In this document: one piece after another, positions 53,446-61,331 of the stretch
Layout of the letters: every line of letters starts with the position of its first letter
Numbering within the stretch: position 1 is the first letter of the stretch
NCBI RefSeq assembly: GCF_009729095.1
Contig: NZ_VTGX01000003.1
Coordinates: 682,001-746,000, forward strand
DNA length: 64,000 nucleotides
DNA from: Mycolicibacterium sp. CBMA 247
GTDB taxonomy: Bacteria > Actinomycetota > Actinomycetes > Mycobacteriales > Mycobacteriaceae
Direction of reading: 5' to 3'
Made by a program: the position numbers and the translations under genes
The notes under the pieces: model-generated
What the model saw: the letters and a program-made list of their open reading frames with translations, nothing else
Told to the model about the DNA's origin: nothing
Databases searched by the model: none

Positions 53446-53670
53446 ATGTTGACCGCAGTACGCAAGATCCTCGCCTTCCAGATGACCATCGCCGAATGGA
53501 TCGGCACCGCCGTCATTCTCGCGGTCCCCTATCTGCTCATCGGCCTGATCTGGTCACTCACCCACACCGGCCACCTGGCCGGAATGCACGGTGCCGGCGC
53601 CGTGGCGTCGTTCCTGGGCTCCATCGTGTCCTGGCCGGTCCTGCTGTTCACCAACGTGTGTATGAGCTGA
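53446..53670 (+). CDS. Mini membrane protein, paralog A, before the DUF2236 gene
   Basis: This 74-residue protein has two hydrophobic segments (residues ~18-38 and ~50-70). Its pattern of VRKILAFQ, LAVPYLLIGLIW and SWPVLLFTNVC is shared with the protein encoded at 54557-54811 on the other side of the DUF2236 gene. No family name is known to me. The stop is 14 bases before the DUF2236 start. Confidence 0.7.
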   Translation: MLTAVRKILAFQMTIAEWIGTAVILAVPYLLIGLIWSLTHTGHLAGMHGAGAVASFLGSIVSWPVLLFTNVCMS

Positions 53671-53684
53671 GGAGAAGCCGGCGA

Positions 53685-54557
53685 ATGCCTTTCAGCGACA
53701 CCACCGCCAACCGGATCACGATCACCCGACGCACCTCGCGTTGGTCCGACGAGGACGTGACCATCGCCGATGCGATGGACCTCTGGGGCTTCGCCGCGGG
53801 TGCGGCCAACGTGATCATGCAGCTGGCCCGGCCGGGTGTCGGCTACGGGGTTGTGGAGAGCACCGTTGACTCCGGCAACCTGCTCAAGCACCCGTGGAAA
53901 CGGGCCCGCACCACCCTCAGCTATCTGGCGGTGGCCATCCTCGGCAGGCCCGAGGACCGGGTGGCGTTCCGCGATGCCGTCGACGTGGCCCACCGCCAGG
54001 TGCAATCCGGGCCGGCAAGTCCCGTGCCGTACAACGCGTTCGACCAGGACCTGCAGCTGTGGGTGGCGGCCTGCCTGTTCGTCGGACTCGAGGACGTCTA
54101 CCAACTGCTGCGGGGTGAGATGACCGACGCACAGGCCGAACAGTTCTACCGATCCGCCGCCACGCTGGGCACCACACTGCAGGTCAGCGCGGAGCAATGG
54201 CGCGCGACCCGGACCGATTTCGACGCCTACTGGGCCACCTCCTGCGAGCAGGTGCAGATCGACGAGGTCGTCTCGCGGTACCTGCACGACCTGGTGGACC
54301 TGCGGATGATCAATCCGCTGCTGCGGATTCCGTTCCGACCGCTGCTGAAATTCCTGACCGCGGGCTTCCTTGCGCCGGTATTCCGTGACGCCGTCGGCTT
54401 CGGCTGGGGCAGCGGCCGCCAACGCCTGTTCGAATGGCTGTTTCTCGCCGTGGCGTTCGGCAACCGGTTCCTGCCCGTGTTCATCCGCCAGGGCGGCAGT
54501 TACCTGATGCTGGCCGACGTACGCCGGCGGATCCAGGCCGACAAGGCGCTGATCTGA
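53685..54557 (+). CDS. DUF2236 (MpaB/Lcp-like) oxygenase-type protein
   Basis: This 290-residue, mainly helical protein resembles the DUF2236/oxygenase MpaB family (latex-clearing protein-like): WGFAAGAANVIMQLARPGVGYGVVEST (residues ~30-56), then VAFRDAVDVAHRQVQ, YNAFDQDLQLWVAACLF and SRYLHDLVDLRMI. Some members are b-type heme enzymes or biosynthetic oxygenases. The His in DVAHRQV is a candidate iron ligand. The actual reaction is not known. ATG at 53685 follows GGAG. It is flanked by two paralogous membrane mini-proteins and overlaps the second by one base (TGATG). Confidence 0.85.
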   Translation: MPFSDTTANRITITRRTSRWSDEDVTIADAMDLWGFAAGAANVIMQLARPGVGYGVVESTVDSGNLLKHPWKRARTTLSYLAVAILGRPEDRVAFRDAVDVAHRQVQSGPASPVPYNAFDQDLQLWVAACLFVGLEDVYQLLRGEMTDAQAEQFYRSAATLGTTLQVSAEQWRATRTDFDAYWATSCEQVQIDEVVSRYLHDLVDLRMINPLLRIPFRPLLKFLTAGFLAPVFRDAVGFGWGSGRQRLFEWLFLAVAFGNRFLPVFIRQGGSYLMLADVRRRIQADKALI

Positions 54558-54811
54558 TGAATCGGATACGCCGGATTCTGGGCTACAAGGTCAGCGTCGC
54601 GCAGATGCTCGAGACACTGATGTGGCTGGCCCTGCCCTACCTCATGATCGGCCTGACCTGGACCTTCTTCCATCCCGAACAGGTACAGCTGATCGAAACG
54701 AGTCTGCTGACCAAGTTCCCGGCCGGGGCCGATCTGGTGGCCTTCGGTCAGGTGACACTGCTGTGGCCGGTTCTGCTACTCGGCGCCGACGTGTGCGTCG
54801 CGGTTGGCTAG
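54557..54811 (+). CDS. Mini membrane protein, paralog B, after the DUF2236 gene
   Basis: This 84-residue, two-helix membrane protein (IRRILGYKV, LALPYLMIGLTW, LLWPVLLLGADVC) is a paralog of the protein at 53446-53670. The start shares one base with the DUF2236 stop, so the pair is coupled. A role in membrane anchoring or electron supply for the DUF2236 protein is my inference. Confidence 0.7.
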   Translation: MNRIRRILGYKVSVAQMLETLMWLALPYLMIGLTWTFFHPEQVQLIETSLLTKFPAGADLVAFGQVTLLWPVLLLGADVCVAVG

Positions 54812-54821
54812 GGTCTGCGTC

Positions 54822-55406
54822 GTGAAGGCTTGCCTTGGGAAGGTCAGCGCAATCAGCGCAATCGTCATTGTCGCCGCGACCGCCTGCGCGTCGGGAACCG
54901 TCATCAACACCGGCGACACCGCGCCGCAGCTCCCGGCGGGCACCACCGCGCCGCCACCCCAGTTCGGCACCGCAAACCTGGTCAATGCCGCCGATTACGC
55001 GCTCGACGTCAACGGCCGCAAGGGCTACTACTTCAGCACCCCGAGCGGGCGGTGGCGCTGCGCGATCCTGCCCCGGGACCGCGCCGGCTGCCAACCGGCC
55101 GACCGCACGTCGGCGATGGGCGTGACGGGGGCGCCCGATGAGGTGCCCGACCCGGAAGGCGGGACCGCAGCACCGAATGCCCTTGTGCTCGACCAGGACA
55201 CCGACGCGCACTTTGCCGCCCTGACGCAGCCGGAGTTCTCGCAGTCCGCGGCCGTCGCACTGCCGTTCGGCAAGGCGCTGGCGGTGGCGGGCTTCCGCTG
55301 CAACGTCCAGGAGCAGTCCGGGGTGTCCTGCGTACGGGAGTTGACCGGCCGAGGTTTCACCTTCTCGGCCGAGGGCTACACCCTGCACTACACGGACGTC
55401 CCCTAG
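54822..55406 (+). CDS. Lipoprotein of unknown function
   Basis: This 194-residue protein has a lipoprotein signal with lipobox ATAC (residues ~24-27), a Pro/Thr-rich linker and a globular domain containing KGYYFSTPSGRWRCAILP, with cysteines in RWRCAI, GCQP, FRCNV and VSCVRE that may pair outside the membrane. Similar domains occur in other mycobacterial lipoproteins but I cannot name a family. GTG at 54822, 10 bases after the preceding stop, places it last in the DUF2236 operon. Confidence 0.75.
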   Translation: MKACLGKVSAISAIVIVAATACASGTVINTGDTAPQLPAGTTAPPPQFGTANLVNAADYALDVNGRKGYYFSTPSGRWRCAILPRDRAGCQPADRTSAMGVTGAPDEVPDPEGGTAAPNALVLDQDTDAHFAALTQPEFSQSAAVALPFGKALAVAGFRCNVQEQSGVSCVRELTGRGFTFSAEGYTLHYTDVP

Positions 55407-55415
55407 CGATGGCAG

Positions 55416-56150
55416 ATGATCAGGATCGGCACCTCGGGCTGGTCGTATGACCACTGGACCGGTGTGCTGTATCCACGTGGCACCCCGGCGAAGGCGAGGC
55501 TGGCCCACTACGCGGGCGAGTTCGACACCGTGGAACTCAACGGCAGCTTCTACAGGTGGCCCGCTGACACCACGTTCACTGGTTGGCGCCAACAGTTGCC
55601 GGCTGGTTTCACGATGTCGGTCAAGGCGCACCGCGGGCTGACCCACTTCCGACGGCTGCGGTCACCGCAGACGTGGACGCCGCGGTTCGAGCAGTACTGG
55701 AAGCTGCTCGACGCCCACAACGAGGCCCTACTGGTCCAGCTTCACCCAGCCCTCGAGCGGGACGACGAACTGCTCGCCGGTTTCCTGACGCAACTCCCCC
55801 GCCACATCCGGGTGGCAATGGAACTGCGCCATCCCTCCTGGCATGAGCCCGCGGTGTATGCGCTGCTGCAGCGGCACGGCGCCGCGTATGTCGTGATGAG
55901 CGGACCCGGGTTGACCTGCCGACCGGTGGCCACCAGCGATCTGGTCTACGTCCGCATGCACGGTCCGGGCGACGACCGCGACCGCATGTACACCGGTTCC
56001 TACTCCGATGACGAGCTGGACCGGTGGGCACAACAGTTCCGGCAGTGGGATCGCGACAACCACCGCGTCGTGGTGTACTTCAACAACGATCTCGGTGGTC
56101 ACGCGGTACGCAACGCCCGAAAACTGAAGCAGCTGGTATCGGGCGAGTAG
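55416..56150 (+). CDS. DUF72-family protein
   Basis: This 244-residue TIM-barrel-like protein has the family features IGTSGWSYDHWTGVLYP at the start, HYAGEFDTVELNGSFYRWP, and VAMELRHPSW, YVRMHGP and YFNNDLGGHAVRNA. DUF72 proteins are widespread in bacteria and archaea with no settled function; nuclease or metal-enzyme roles have been suggested. ATG at 55416 is used. It follows the lipoprotein gene by 9 bases. Confidence 0.92.
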   Translation: MIRIGTSGWSYDHWTGVLYPRGTPAKARLAHYAGEFDTVELNGSFYRWPADTTFTGWRQQLPAGFTMSVKAHRGLTHFRRLRSPQTWTPRFEQYWKLLDAHNEALLVQLHPALERDDELLAGFLTQLPRHIRVAMELRHPSWHEPAVYALLQRHGAAYVVMSGPGLTCRPVATSDLVYVRMHGPGDDRDRMYTGSYSDDELDRWAQQFRQWDRDNHRVVVYFNNDLGGHAVRNARKLKQLVSGE

Positions 56151-56161
56151 GCTGAACCGAC

Positions 56162-57388
56162 ATGACAACGTCGTCCACATTTGCGATCGTCGGCGGTGGC
56201 CTGGCCGGCGCCAAGGCAGCTGAAGCACTGCGGGACAACGACTTTGACGGTCATGTCGTGCTGTTCGCCGCCGAGGACCATCTCCCCTATGAGCGTCCGC
56301 CCTTGTCCAAGGAATACCTGGCAGGCAAGAAGACACTCGACGACTTCACCACGGACCCGGCCTCGTGGTACCGCGACCACAACGTCGACCTGCGGCTGGG
56401 AACCGAGGTTTCCGCCGTCAACGCTGCCGAGCACACGCTCACACTGCCCGACGGCACCACCGTCGGGTACGACAAGCTGCTCCTGGCCACCGGGTCCGCC
56501 TCGCGCCGCCCTCCGATCCCGGGTGCCGACGCCGAGGGTGTGCACTATCTGCGCACGATCGACGACGCCGCAGCCCTGAGCGCGGCGTTGACCCCGGGTT
56601 CGACGCTGGCCATCGTGGGCGGCGGATGGATCGGGCTGGAGGTCGCCGCCGGCGCGCGCCGCCGCGGCGTGAACGTCACGGTCGTCGAGGCCGCACACCT
56701 ACCACTGCTGGCTGCCCTGGGCGCGGAGGTAGGTGAGGTGTTCGCACAGCTGCACCGCGAACACGGCGTCGATCTACGACTGGACCAGTCGGTGCAGGAG
56801 ATCACCACCAACAACGGCGCCGCCACCGGACTGCGACTCAAGGACGGCTCCACCATCGCCGCGGACACGGTGCTGATCGCCGTCGGTGCGGCGCCGAATA
56901 TCGGACTCGCCGAACGGGCCGGACTGGCCACCGCCGACGGCGGGGTGCTCGTCGACGCCTCACTACGCAGCAGCGATCCCGACATCTACGCCGTGGGCGA
57001 CATCGCCGCCGCTCAGCATCCGCTGTTCGGGGTACGAATCCGCACCGAGCACTGGGCCAACGCGCTCAAGCAGCCCGCGGTGGCGGTCGCGGCGATGCTG
57101 GGCCAGGGCGCCGAATATGACGAACTGCCCTATTTTTTCACCGATCAGTACGACCTCGGTATGGAGTACGTCGGGCACGCACCCGAATATCAGCGCGTGG
57201 TGTTCCGCGGCGACGTTGCTGGGCGGGAGTTCGTGGCATTCTGGCTCGACGCCGACAACCGGGTCCTGGCGGGGATGAACGCCAACGTGTGGGACGTGCT
57301 TGACGACGTCAAGGCGCTGATCCGGTCGGCCGCCCCGGTCGACCCGGAGCGCATCGCCGACCCGTCGCAACCGCTGCCCACCGGGTAG
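56162..57388 (+). CDS. FAD-dependent ferredoxin reductase
   Basis: This 408-residue protein is a pyridine nucleotide-disulfide-type reductase with two Rossmann motifs: FAIVGGGLAGAKAAEAL for FAD (residues ~7-23) and LAIVGGGWIGLEVAAGARR for NAD(P)H (~150-168). YERPPLSKEYL, LLLATGS and IYAVGDIAAAQHP are typical of BphA4/putidaredoxin reductase-like ferredoxin reductases. Such a protein could pass electrons through a ferredoxin to P450s such as CYP125 or CYP124 of this window, but no ferredoxin gene is next to it. It probably ends the operon; a hairpin follows. Confidence 0.93.
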   Translation: MTTSSTFAIVGGGLAGAKAAEALRDNDFDGHVVLFAAEDHLPYERPPLSKEYLAGKKTLDDFTTDPASWYRDHNVDLRLGTEVSAVNAAEHTLTLPDGTTVGYDKLLLATGSASRRPPIPGADAEGVHYLRTIDDAAALSAALTPGSTLAIVGGGWIGLEVAAGARRRGVNVTVVEAAHLPLLAALGAEVGEVFAQLHREHGVDLRLDQSVQEITTNNGAATGLRLKDGSTIAADTVLIAVGAAPNIGLAERAGLATADGGVLVDASLRSSDPDIYAVGDIAAAQHPLFGVRIRTEHWANALKQPAVAVAAMLGQGAEYDELPYFFTDQYDLGMEYVGHAPEYQRVVFRGDVAGREFVAFWLDADNRVLAGMNANVWDVLDDVKALIRSAAPVDPERIADPSQPLPTG

Positions 57389-57398
57389 CTGCGGGGGC

Positions 57399-57417
57399 CG
57401 CCCCTGCCGAGGGGGCG
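57399..57417 (+). terminator. GC-rich hairpin after the ferredoxin reductase gene
   Basis: CGCCCCT-GCCG-AGGGGGCG can form a six-to-seven-pair stem with one bulged G, 11 bases after the stop codon, followed by AAAACC rather than T residues. It separates the reductase from the wHTH/ATPase module. Confidence 0.35.
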
Positions 57418-57537
57418 AAAACCGTGCGGCGCAACAACATTCTCGTCCGGTCAGTAGTTCGCGCTAACGTTCAGGATCAGCGCGGGGTCACGCACCCGGC
57501 GTTGCCGCACCCACGACGGCAGGAAGGGGAGTTTCCG

Positions 57538-58179
57538 GTGAATGTCGCGCCCGACGAGCTGACCGGCTCCGAGCAGGCAGTCCTGCTGGTACTGATGGCC
57601 GAGTCCCGCCCGGTGTCCAACCCTGAGCTGGAACGGCTCGGGCCCAAACTCGACAAACCCCAGCGTGATCGGCTCAACCGGTTGGGCCTGATCGAGACCA
57701 CCGGCACCCGGCCGCTCGTCCACGAGCTGACCGACGCGGGATGGGCACTGTGCCGCGCCCTGTTCGGCGCGGACACGCCGCCCCGGTCCACCGGACAGGG
57801 CAAGGCGCTCTACACACTGCTCGGCGCGCTGCACCGCTATTTCCAACACGCCGAACTCGTACCCGCCGACGTGTTCCTGCCGGCCAAGCCGTCCGATCAG
57901 GCCCCCGGAGCAGACCACCGGAATCCCGAAGTCCAGTTGCGTACCGCCTATGCCGGGCTGGCCGCCCGGCCCGGCGGCTGGGTGAGCCTGCTGCGCCTGC
58001 GCCAGGCCGTGCCCGGGCTGCCCCGTCCCACCGTCGATGCCGCGCTGATCAGCCTCTACCAGCAGCCCGGCGTCAGCCTGATCCCCGAGGAGAACCAGAA
58101 GGTGCTCACCCCCGCCGACCGCGACGCCGCTGTGGAGATAGGCAACCAGAACAAGCACCTGATCGCGATCGAGTCCTGA
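57538..58179 (+). CDS. wHTH-like protein paired with the double ATPase
   Basis: This 213-residue soluble protein seems to have two winged-helix-like segments. The first is at about residues 5-65 (TGSEQAVLLVLMAESRPVSNPELERLG...RLGLIETTGTRPLVHELTDAG) and the second at about 135-200 (GWVSLLRLRQAVPGLPRPTVDAALISLYQQPGVSLIP). A helical linker joins them. GTG at 57538 is chosen as the start because AGGAAGGGGAG precedes it; longer in-frame ATG/GTG codons exist upstream (57424). It is coupled to the ATPase by TGATG. It could recruit the ATPase to DNA or regulate it; that is inference. I know no named family. Confidence 0.75.
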   Translation: MNVAPDELTGSEQAVLLVLMAESRPVSNPELERLGPKLDKPQRDRLNRLGLIETTGTRPLVHELTDAGWALCRALFGADTPPRSTGQGKALYTLLGALHRYFQHAELVPADVFLPAKPSDQAPGADHRNPEVQLRTAYAGLAARPGGWVSLLRLRQAVPGLPRPTVDAALISLYQQPGVSLIPEENQKVLTPADRDAAVEIGNQNKHLIAIES

Positions 58180-61100
58180 TGGATCTACTGCACCGCGAAG
58201 CGCTCAGCGCGCTTCGCCTGACCTGGGCGCCCACCGCCGACGACCTGTGGCATTCGCAGGGCGCACTGCATGTGCGCGGATTACACGACCGGCCGATGGC
58301 CGATGTCATGGCCGCCTTCGGCGATGCCGAACGGGAAACCGATTCCAGCCCGCTGGGCGTGGTGGTGCGCGGCCCGGCCGGGTCGGGAAAGACCCACCTG
58401 CTCGGTCAGGTGCGCGAACAGGTACAGACCGGCGGCGGTTTCTTCTTCCTGGTCGAGCTGCTCGATGCGACGAGCTTCTGGCAGTCCACCCGCGCAGGCA
58501 TCCTGGAAAGCCTGGGCCGGCCGGGCAGCGAGCGCGAGACCCAACTCAAAGACCTGTTGTGGGAACTGTCCTCGGTGGCCCACATCTCCCGGGCCAATCG
58601 CCGGGCCGTGATCGGCGATGAGGACCTGACACCCGAGATCCTCAGCGACTTCGTCAACGCGCTGCACAAGGTGCACCGCCACACCGTCAAACGCGCGCAC
58701 CACACCCTTCGCGCCCTGGTTCTGCTGGGCGCCGGTGACCTCGAGCTGCAGGACATCGGCGAGGCCTTCCTGACCGGCAGCGGCGAACGAGACGCCTGGG
58801 GCCTGCCCGCGCCGGTGCTCACCGCGCAAGAATCGGTGCGCGACATCTCCCGGCTGATCGCCCTGGCCGGGCCTTCGGTCCTGGCCCTCGACCAGATCGA
58901 TACGCTGCTCGCCCAGTCGGCCGATCGCACCGACACCGCGGCGACTACCGATAACCGCGATCTGGAACACATCGCACATGGGCTGATGTCGATCCGCCAG
59001 ACCATGCGCCGCACCGTGGGTGTGGTGGCCTGCCTGCCCGCGGCATGGGAAGCGATCCAGGACCGGGCCACCGCCACCGTCCAGGACAGGTTCCGGACCA
59101 CCGCGCTGTTGCAGGGCCTGCCGACGCCCGACGTCGGCCGCGCCATCCTCGAACGCCGATTCACCGCCAGCTACGCGGCAATCGGGTTCACCGCGCCGTA
59201 CCCGAGCTGGCCGATCCTGCCGTCGGCTTTCGACGAGGCCACCCAGTACACCCCGCGCCAGCTGCTCAAGCGGGCCGACACCCATGTGCGGCGCTGCCTG
59301 GAACGCGACACCATCGAGGAACTCTCCCAGCTCACCGGCGAGGTGGCCGAGCCGCACGAACCCGCAACGGGCGAGACCGCGCACGGCGACACCGGCGAAT
59401 TGGACCGCCGTTTCGCCGAATACCGGCGTCGGGCGGTGACCGTGGCAGCGCTCGACCCCGACGGCGAGGACACCACCATGCCCGGCCTGCTGACGGCGGC
59501 ACTGGATGCGTGGATCACCGAACTCGGTGAGGCGGGACAGGCGTTTCGCCCCGATCCGCCCCCGGGCCAACGGGTGGGGCTGCACGGACGGCTGCGTCAG
59601 AGTCTCGATGCCGCCACCGATGACGAGCGGCACTGGGCATTTCGCGCCATCTCCTCCGGCAACGCCGTGGCGGTACAGAACAGGATTCGAAAAGCCTGGG
59701 AAGCAACGGGTTTCAACCCCGATCGGCGCCGGCTTTTCCTGCTGCGCAATACCGCCTGGCCCAAGGGCGCCAAAACCGCGGTGATGATCGCCGAGTTCGA
59801 GGCCGCCGGTGGCCGGGTGCTGCCGATGACCGAGGACGACGTGCGCACGATGACGGCGCTGCGCGATCTCATCGACGACAACCACCCCGACCTGCCCGAG
59901 TGGCTGCGCCGACGCCGACCCGCCCACGGTATCGCCTGGCTGCGTGGCGCACTCGGGGACATCGCGGGCGATCCGCCGCCGGTGTCCCAGCCGTATGACG
60001 ACCCCGACCGCGAGTTCGCGACCGAACCGCTGCGCACACCGCGACCCGCGCCGGTCATCGAGCACTCGGCCACCGCAGTGACCCTGGGCCTGGACAGCCC
60101 CGGCGGACGCCCGGTGTCGGTCGACCTGGCCGCGCTGCGCAAGCACACCGCGATCTTCGCCGGTTCCGGGTCGGGCAAGACCGTGCTGATCCGGCGCCTG
60201 ATCGAAGAATGCGCGCTGCGGGGCGTGTCGTCGATCGTCCTGGACCCCAACAACGACCTGTCCCGGCTCGGCGCCCGCTGGCCCGAAACCCCACCGGGCT
60301 GGAACCCGGCCGACGACGAGCGTGCCGACACGTATTTCGACAACACCGAGGTCGTGGTGTGGACCCCGCGCCGATCGACCGGGCGCCCGCTGTCCTTCCA
60401 ACCGCTGCCCGATTTCGCCAGCGTCATCGATGACGACGACGAGTTCTCGGATGCCGTCGAATCCGCCGTCGCCGCACTCGAACCGCGCGCCCTCATCGCC
60501 GGAAACACCGCCAAGGCCAACAGGTCCCGCGCTGTGCTGCGCGAGGCGCTGCGGTTCTACGGCACGGGCCGCTCGGTCAGCCTCGGCGGCTTCATCGACC
60601 TCCTCAGCAATCTGCCGGTCGAGGTCAGCGCGTTGGGCGGCGCCAACAAGCTGGCCGCCGAACTGGCCCAGAACCTGCGCGCAGCGACCGTCAACGATCC
60701 GTTGTTCGGCGGCGCCGGGACCGCCGCCGATCCCGGTGTGCTGTTGACGCCGTCGCCGGGCTACCGCGCCCGGGTGTCGGTGATCAGCATGGTCGGCCTG
60801 ACCAGCGACCAGCAGCGGGAAGGGTTCGTCAACCAGTTGCAGATGGCGCTGTTCGCCTGGATCAAGCGCAATCCGGCCGGTGACCGGCCGTTGGGTGGGC
60901 TGCTGGTGATGGACGAGGCGCAGAACTTCGCCCCGTCCACCCACACCACAGCCTGCACGCACAGCACGCTGGCCCTGTCCTCGCAGGCCCGGAAGTACGG
61001 TCTGGGACTGGTGTTCGCCACGCAATCCCCGCGCGGGCTGCACAACCACATCCCGGGCAACGCCACCACGCAGTTCTACGGTCTGCTCAACTCCCCCGCC

Positions 61101-61310
61101 CAGATCGCGGTGGCCAGGGAGATGGCCCGGGTGAAGGGCGGCAACGTGCCCGACATCAGCAAGCTGCGCTCAGGTCAGTTCTATCTGGCATTGGAAGGCA
61201 ACGCCTTTCACAAGATCCAGACGCCCTGGTGCCTGTCACACCATCCGCCCAGCCCGCCGACCACTGACGAGGTACTCACCCTCGCGCAGCGAGAGTTGGC
61301 TGCGCGCTGA
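58179..61310 (+). CDS. Large double P-loop ATPase with HerA/VirB4-like C-terminal domain
   Basis: This 1043-residue protein has two nucleoside triphosphatase modules. The N-terminal one has Walker A G65PAGSGKTHL and a Walker B-like VLALDQID (Asp238). The C-terminal one has Walker A G662SGSGKTVLIRRL, VLDPNNDLSRLG, and Walker B LLVMDEAQNFAP (Asp912, Glu913), with ATQSPRGLHN as a sensor-type motif, as in HerA/DUF87/VirB4 helicases and pumps. A ~300-residue middle region (about 340-640) has no recognised domain. No membrane segment or nuclease motif is seen. ATG at 58179 is coupled to the wHTH-like gene. HerA-type ATPases process or pump DNA; fused double forms occur in some defence and DNA modification systems, but I cannot place this one. 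Confidence 0.88.
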   Translation: MDLLHREALSALRLTWAPTADDLWHSQGALHVRGLHDRPMADVMAAFGDAERETDSSPLGVVVRGPAGSGKTHLLGQVREQVQTGGGFFFLVELLDATSFWQSTRAGILESLGRPGSERETQLKDLLWELSSVAHISRANRRAVIGDEDLTPEILSDFVNALHKVHRHTVKRAHHTLRALVLLGAGDLELQDIGEAFLTGSGERDAWGLPAPVLTAQESVRDISRLIALAGPSVLALDQIDTLLAQSADRTDTAATTDNRDLEHIAHGLMSIRQTMRRTVGVVACLPAAWEAIQDRATATVQDRFRTTALLQGLPTPDVGRAILERRFTASYAAIGFTAPYPSWPILPSAFDEATQYTPRQLLKRADTHVRRCLERDTIEELSQLTGEVAEPHEPATGETAHGDTGELDRRFAEYRRRAVTVAALDPDGEDTTMPGLLTAALDAWITELGEAGQAFRPDPPPGQRVGLHGRLRQSLDAATDDERHWAFRAISSGNAVAVQNRIRKAWEATGFNPDRRRLFLLRNTAWPKGAKTAVMIAEFEAAGGRVLPMTEDDVRTMTALRDLIDDNHPDLPEWLRRRRPAHGIAWLRGALGDIAGDPPPVSQPYDDPDREFATEPLRTPRPAPVIEHSATAVTLGLDSPGGRPVSVDLAALRKHTAIFAGSGSGKTVLIRRLIEECALRGVSSIVLDPNNDLSRLGARWPETPPGWNPADDERADTYFDNTEVVVWTPRRSTGRPLSFQPLPDFASVIDDDDEFSDAVESAVAALEPRALIAGNTAKANRSRAVLREALRFYGTGRSVSLGGFIDLLSNLPVEVSALGGANKLAAELAQNLRAATVNDPLFGGAGTAADPGVLLTPSPGYRARVSVISMVGLTSDQQREGFVNQLQMALFAWIKRNPAGDRPLGGLLVMDEAQNFAPSTHTTACTHSTLALSSQARKYGLGLVFATQSPRGLHNHIPGNATTQFYGLLNSPAQIAVAREMARVKGGNVPDISKLRSGQFYLALEGNAFHKIQTPWCLSHHPPSPPTTDEVLTLAQRELAAR

Positions 61311-61331
61311 GCCGTTGGCCCCGGCCGAGGC

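Noticed and set aside
58281..61049. 922-residue ORF on the minus strand opposite the double ATPase
   Set aside because: It is the exact antisense of a clear ATPase gene, has no ribosome-binding site and shows arginine/glycine-rich composition without domains, as expected for a shadow frame in GC-rich DNA.
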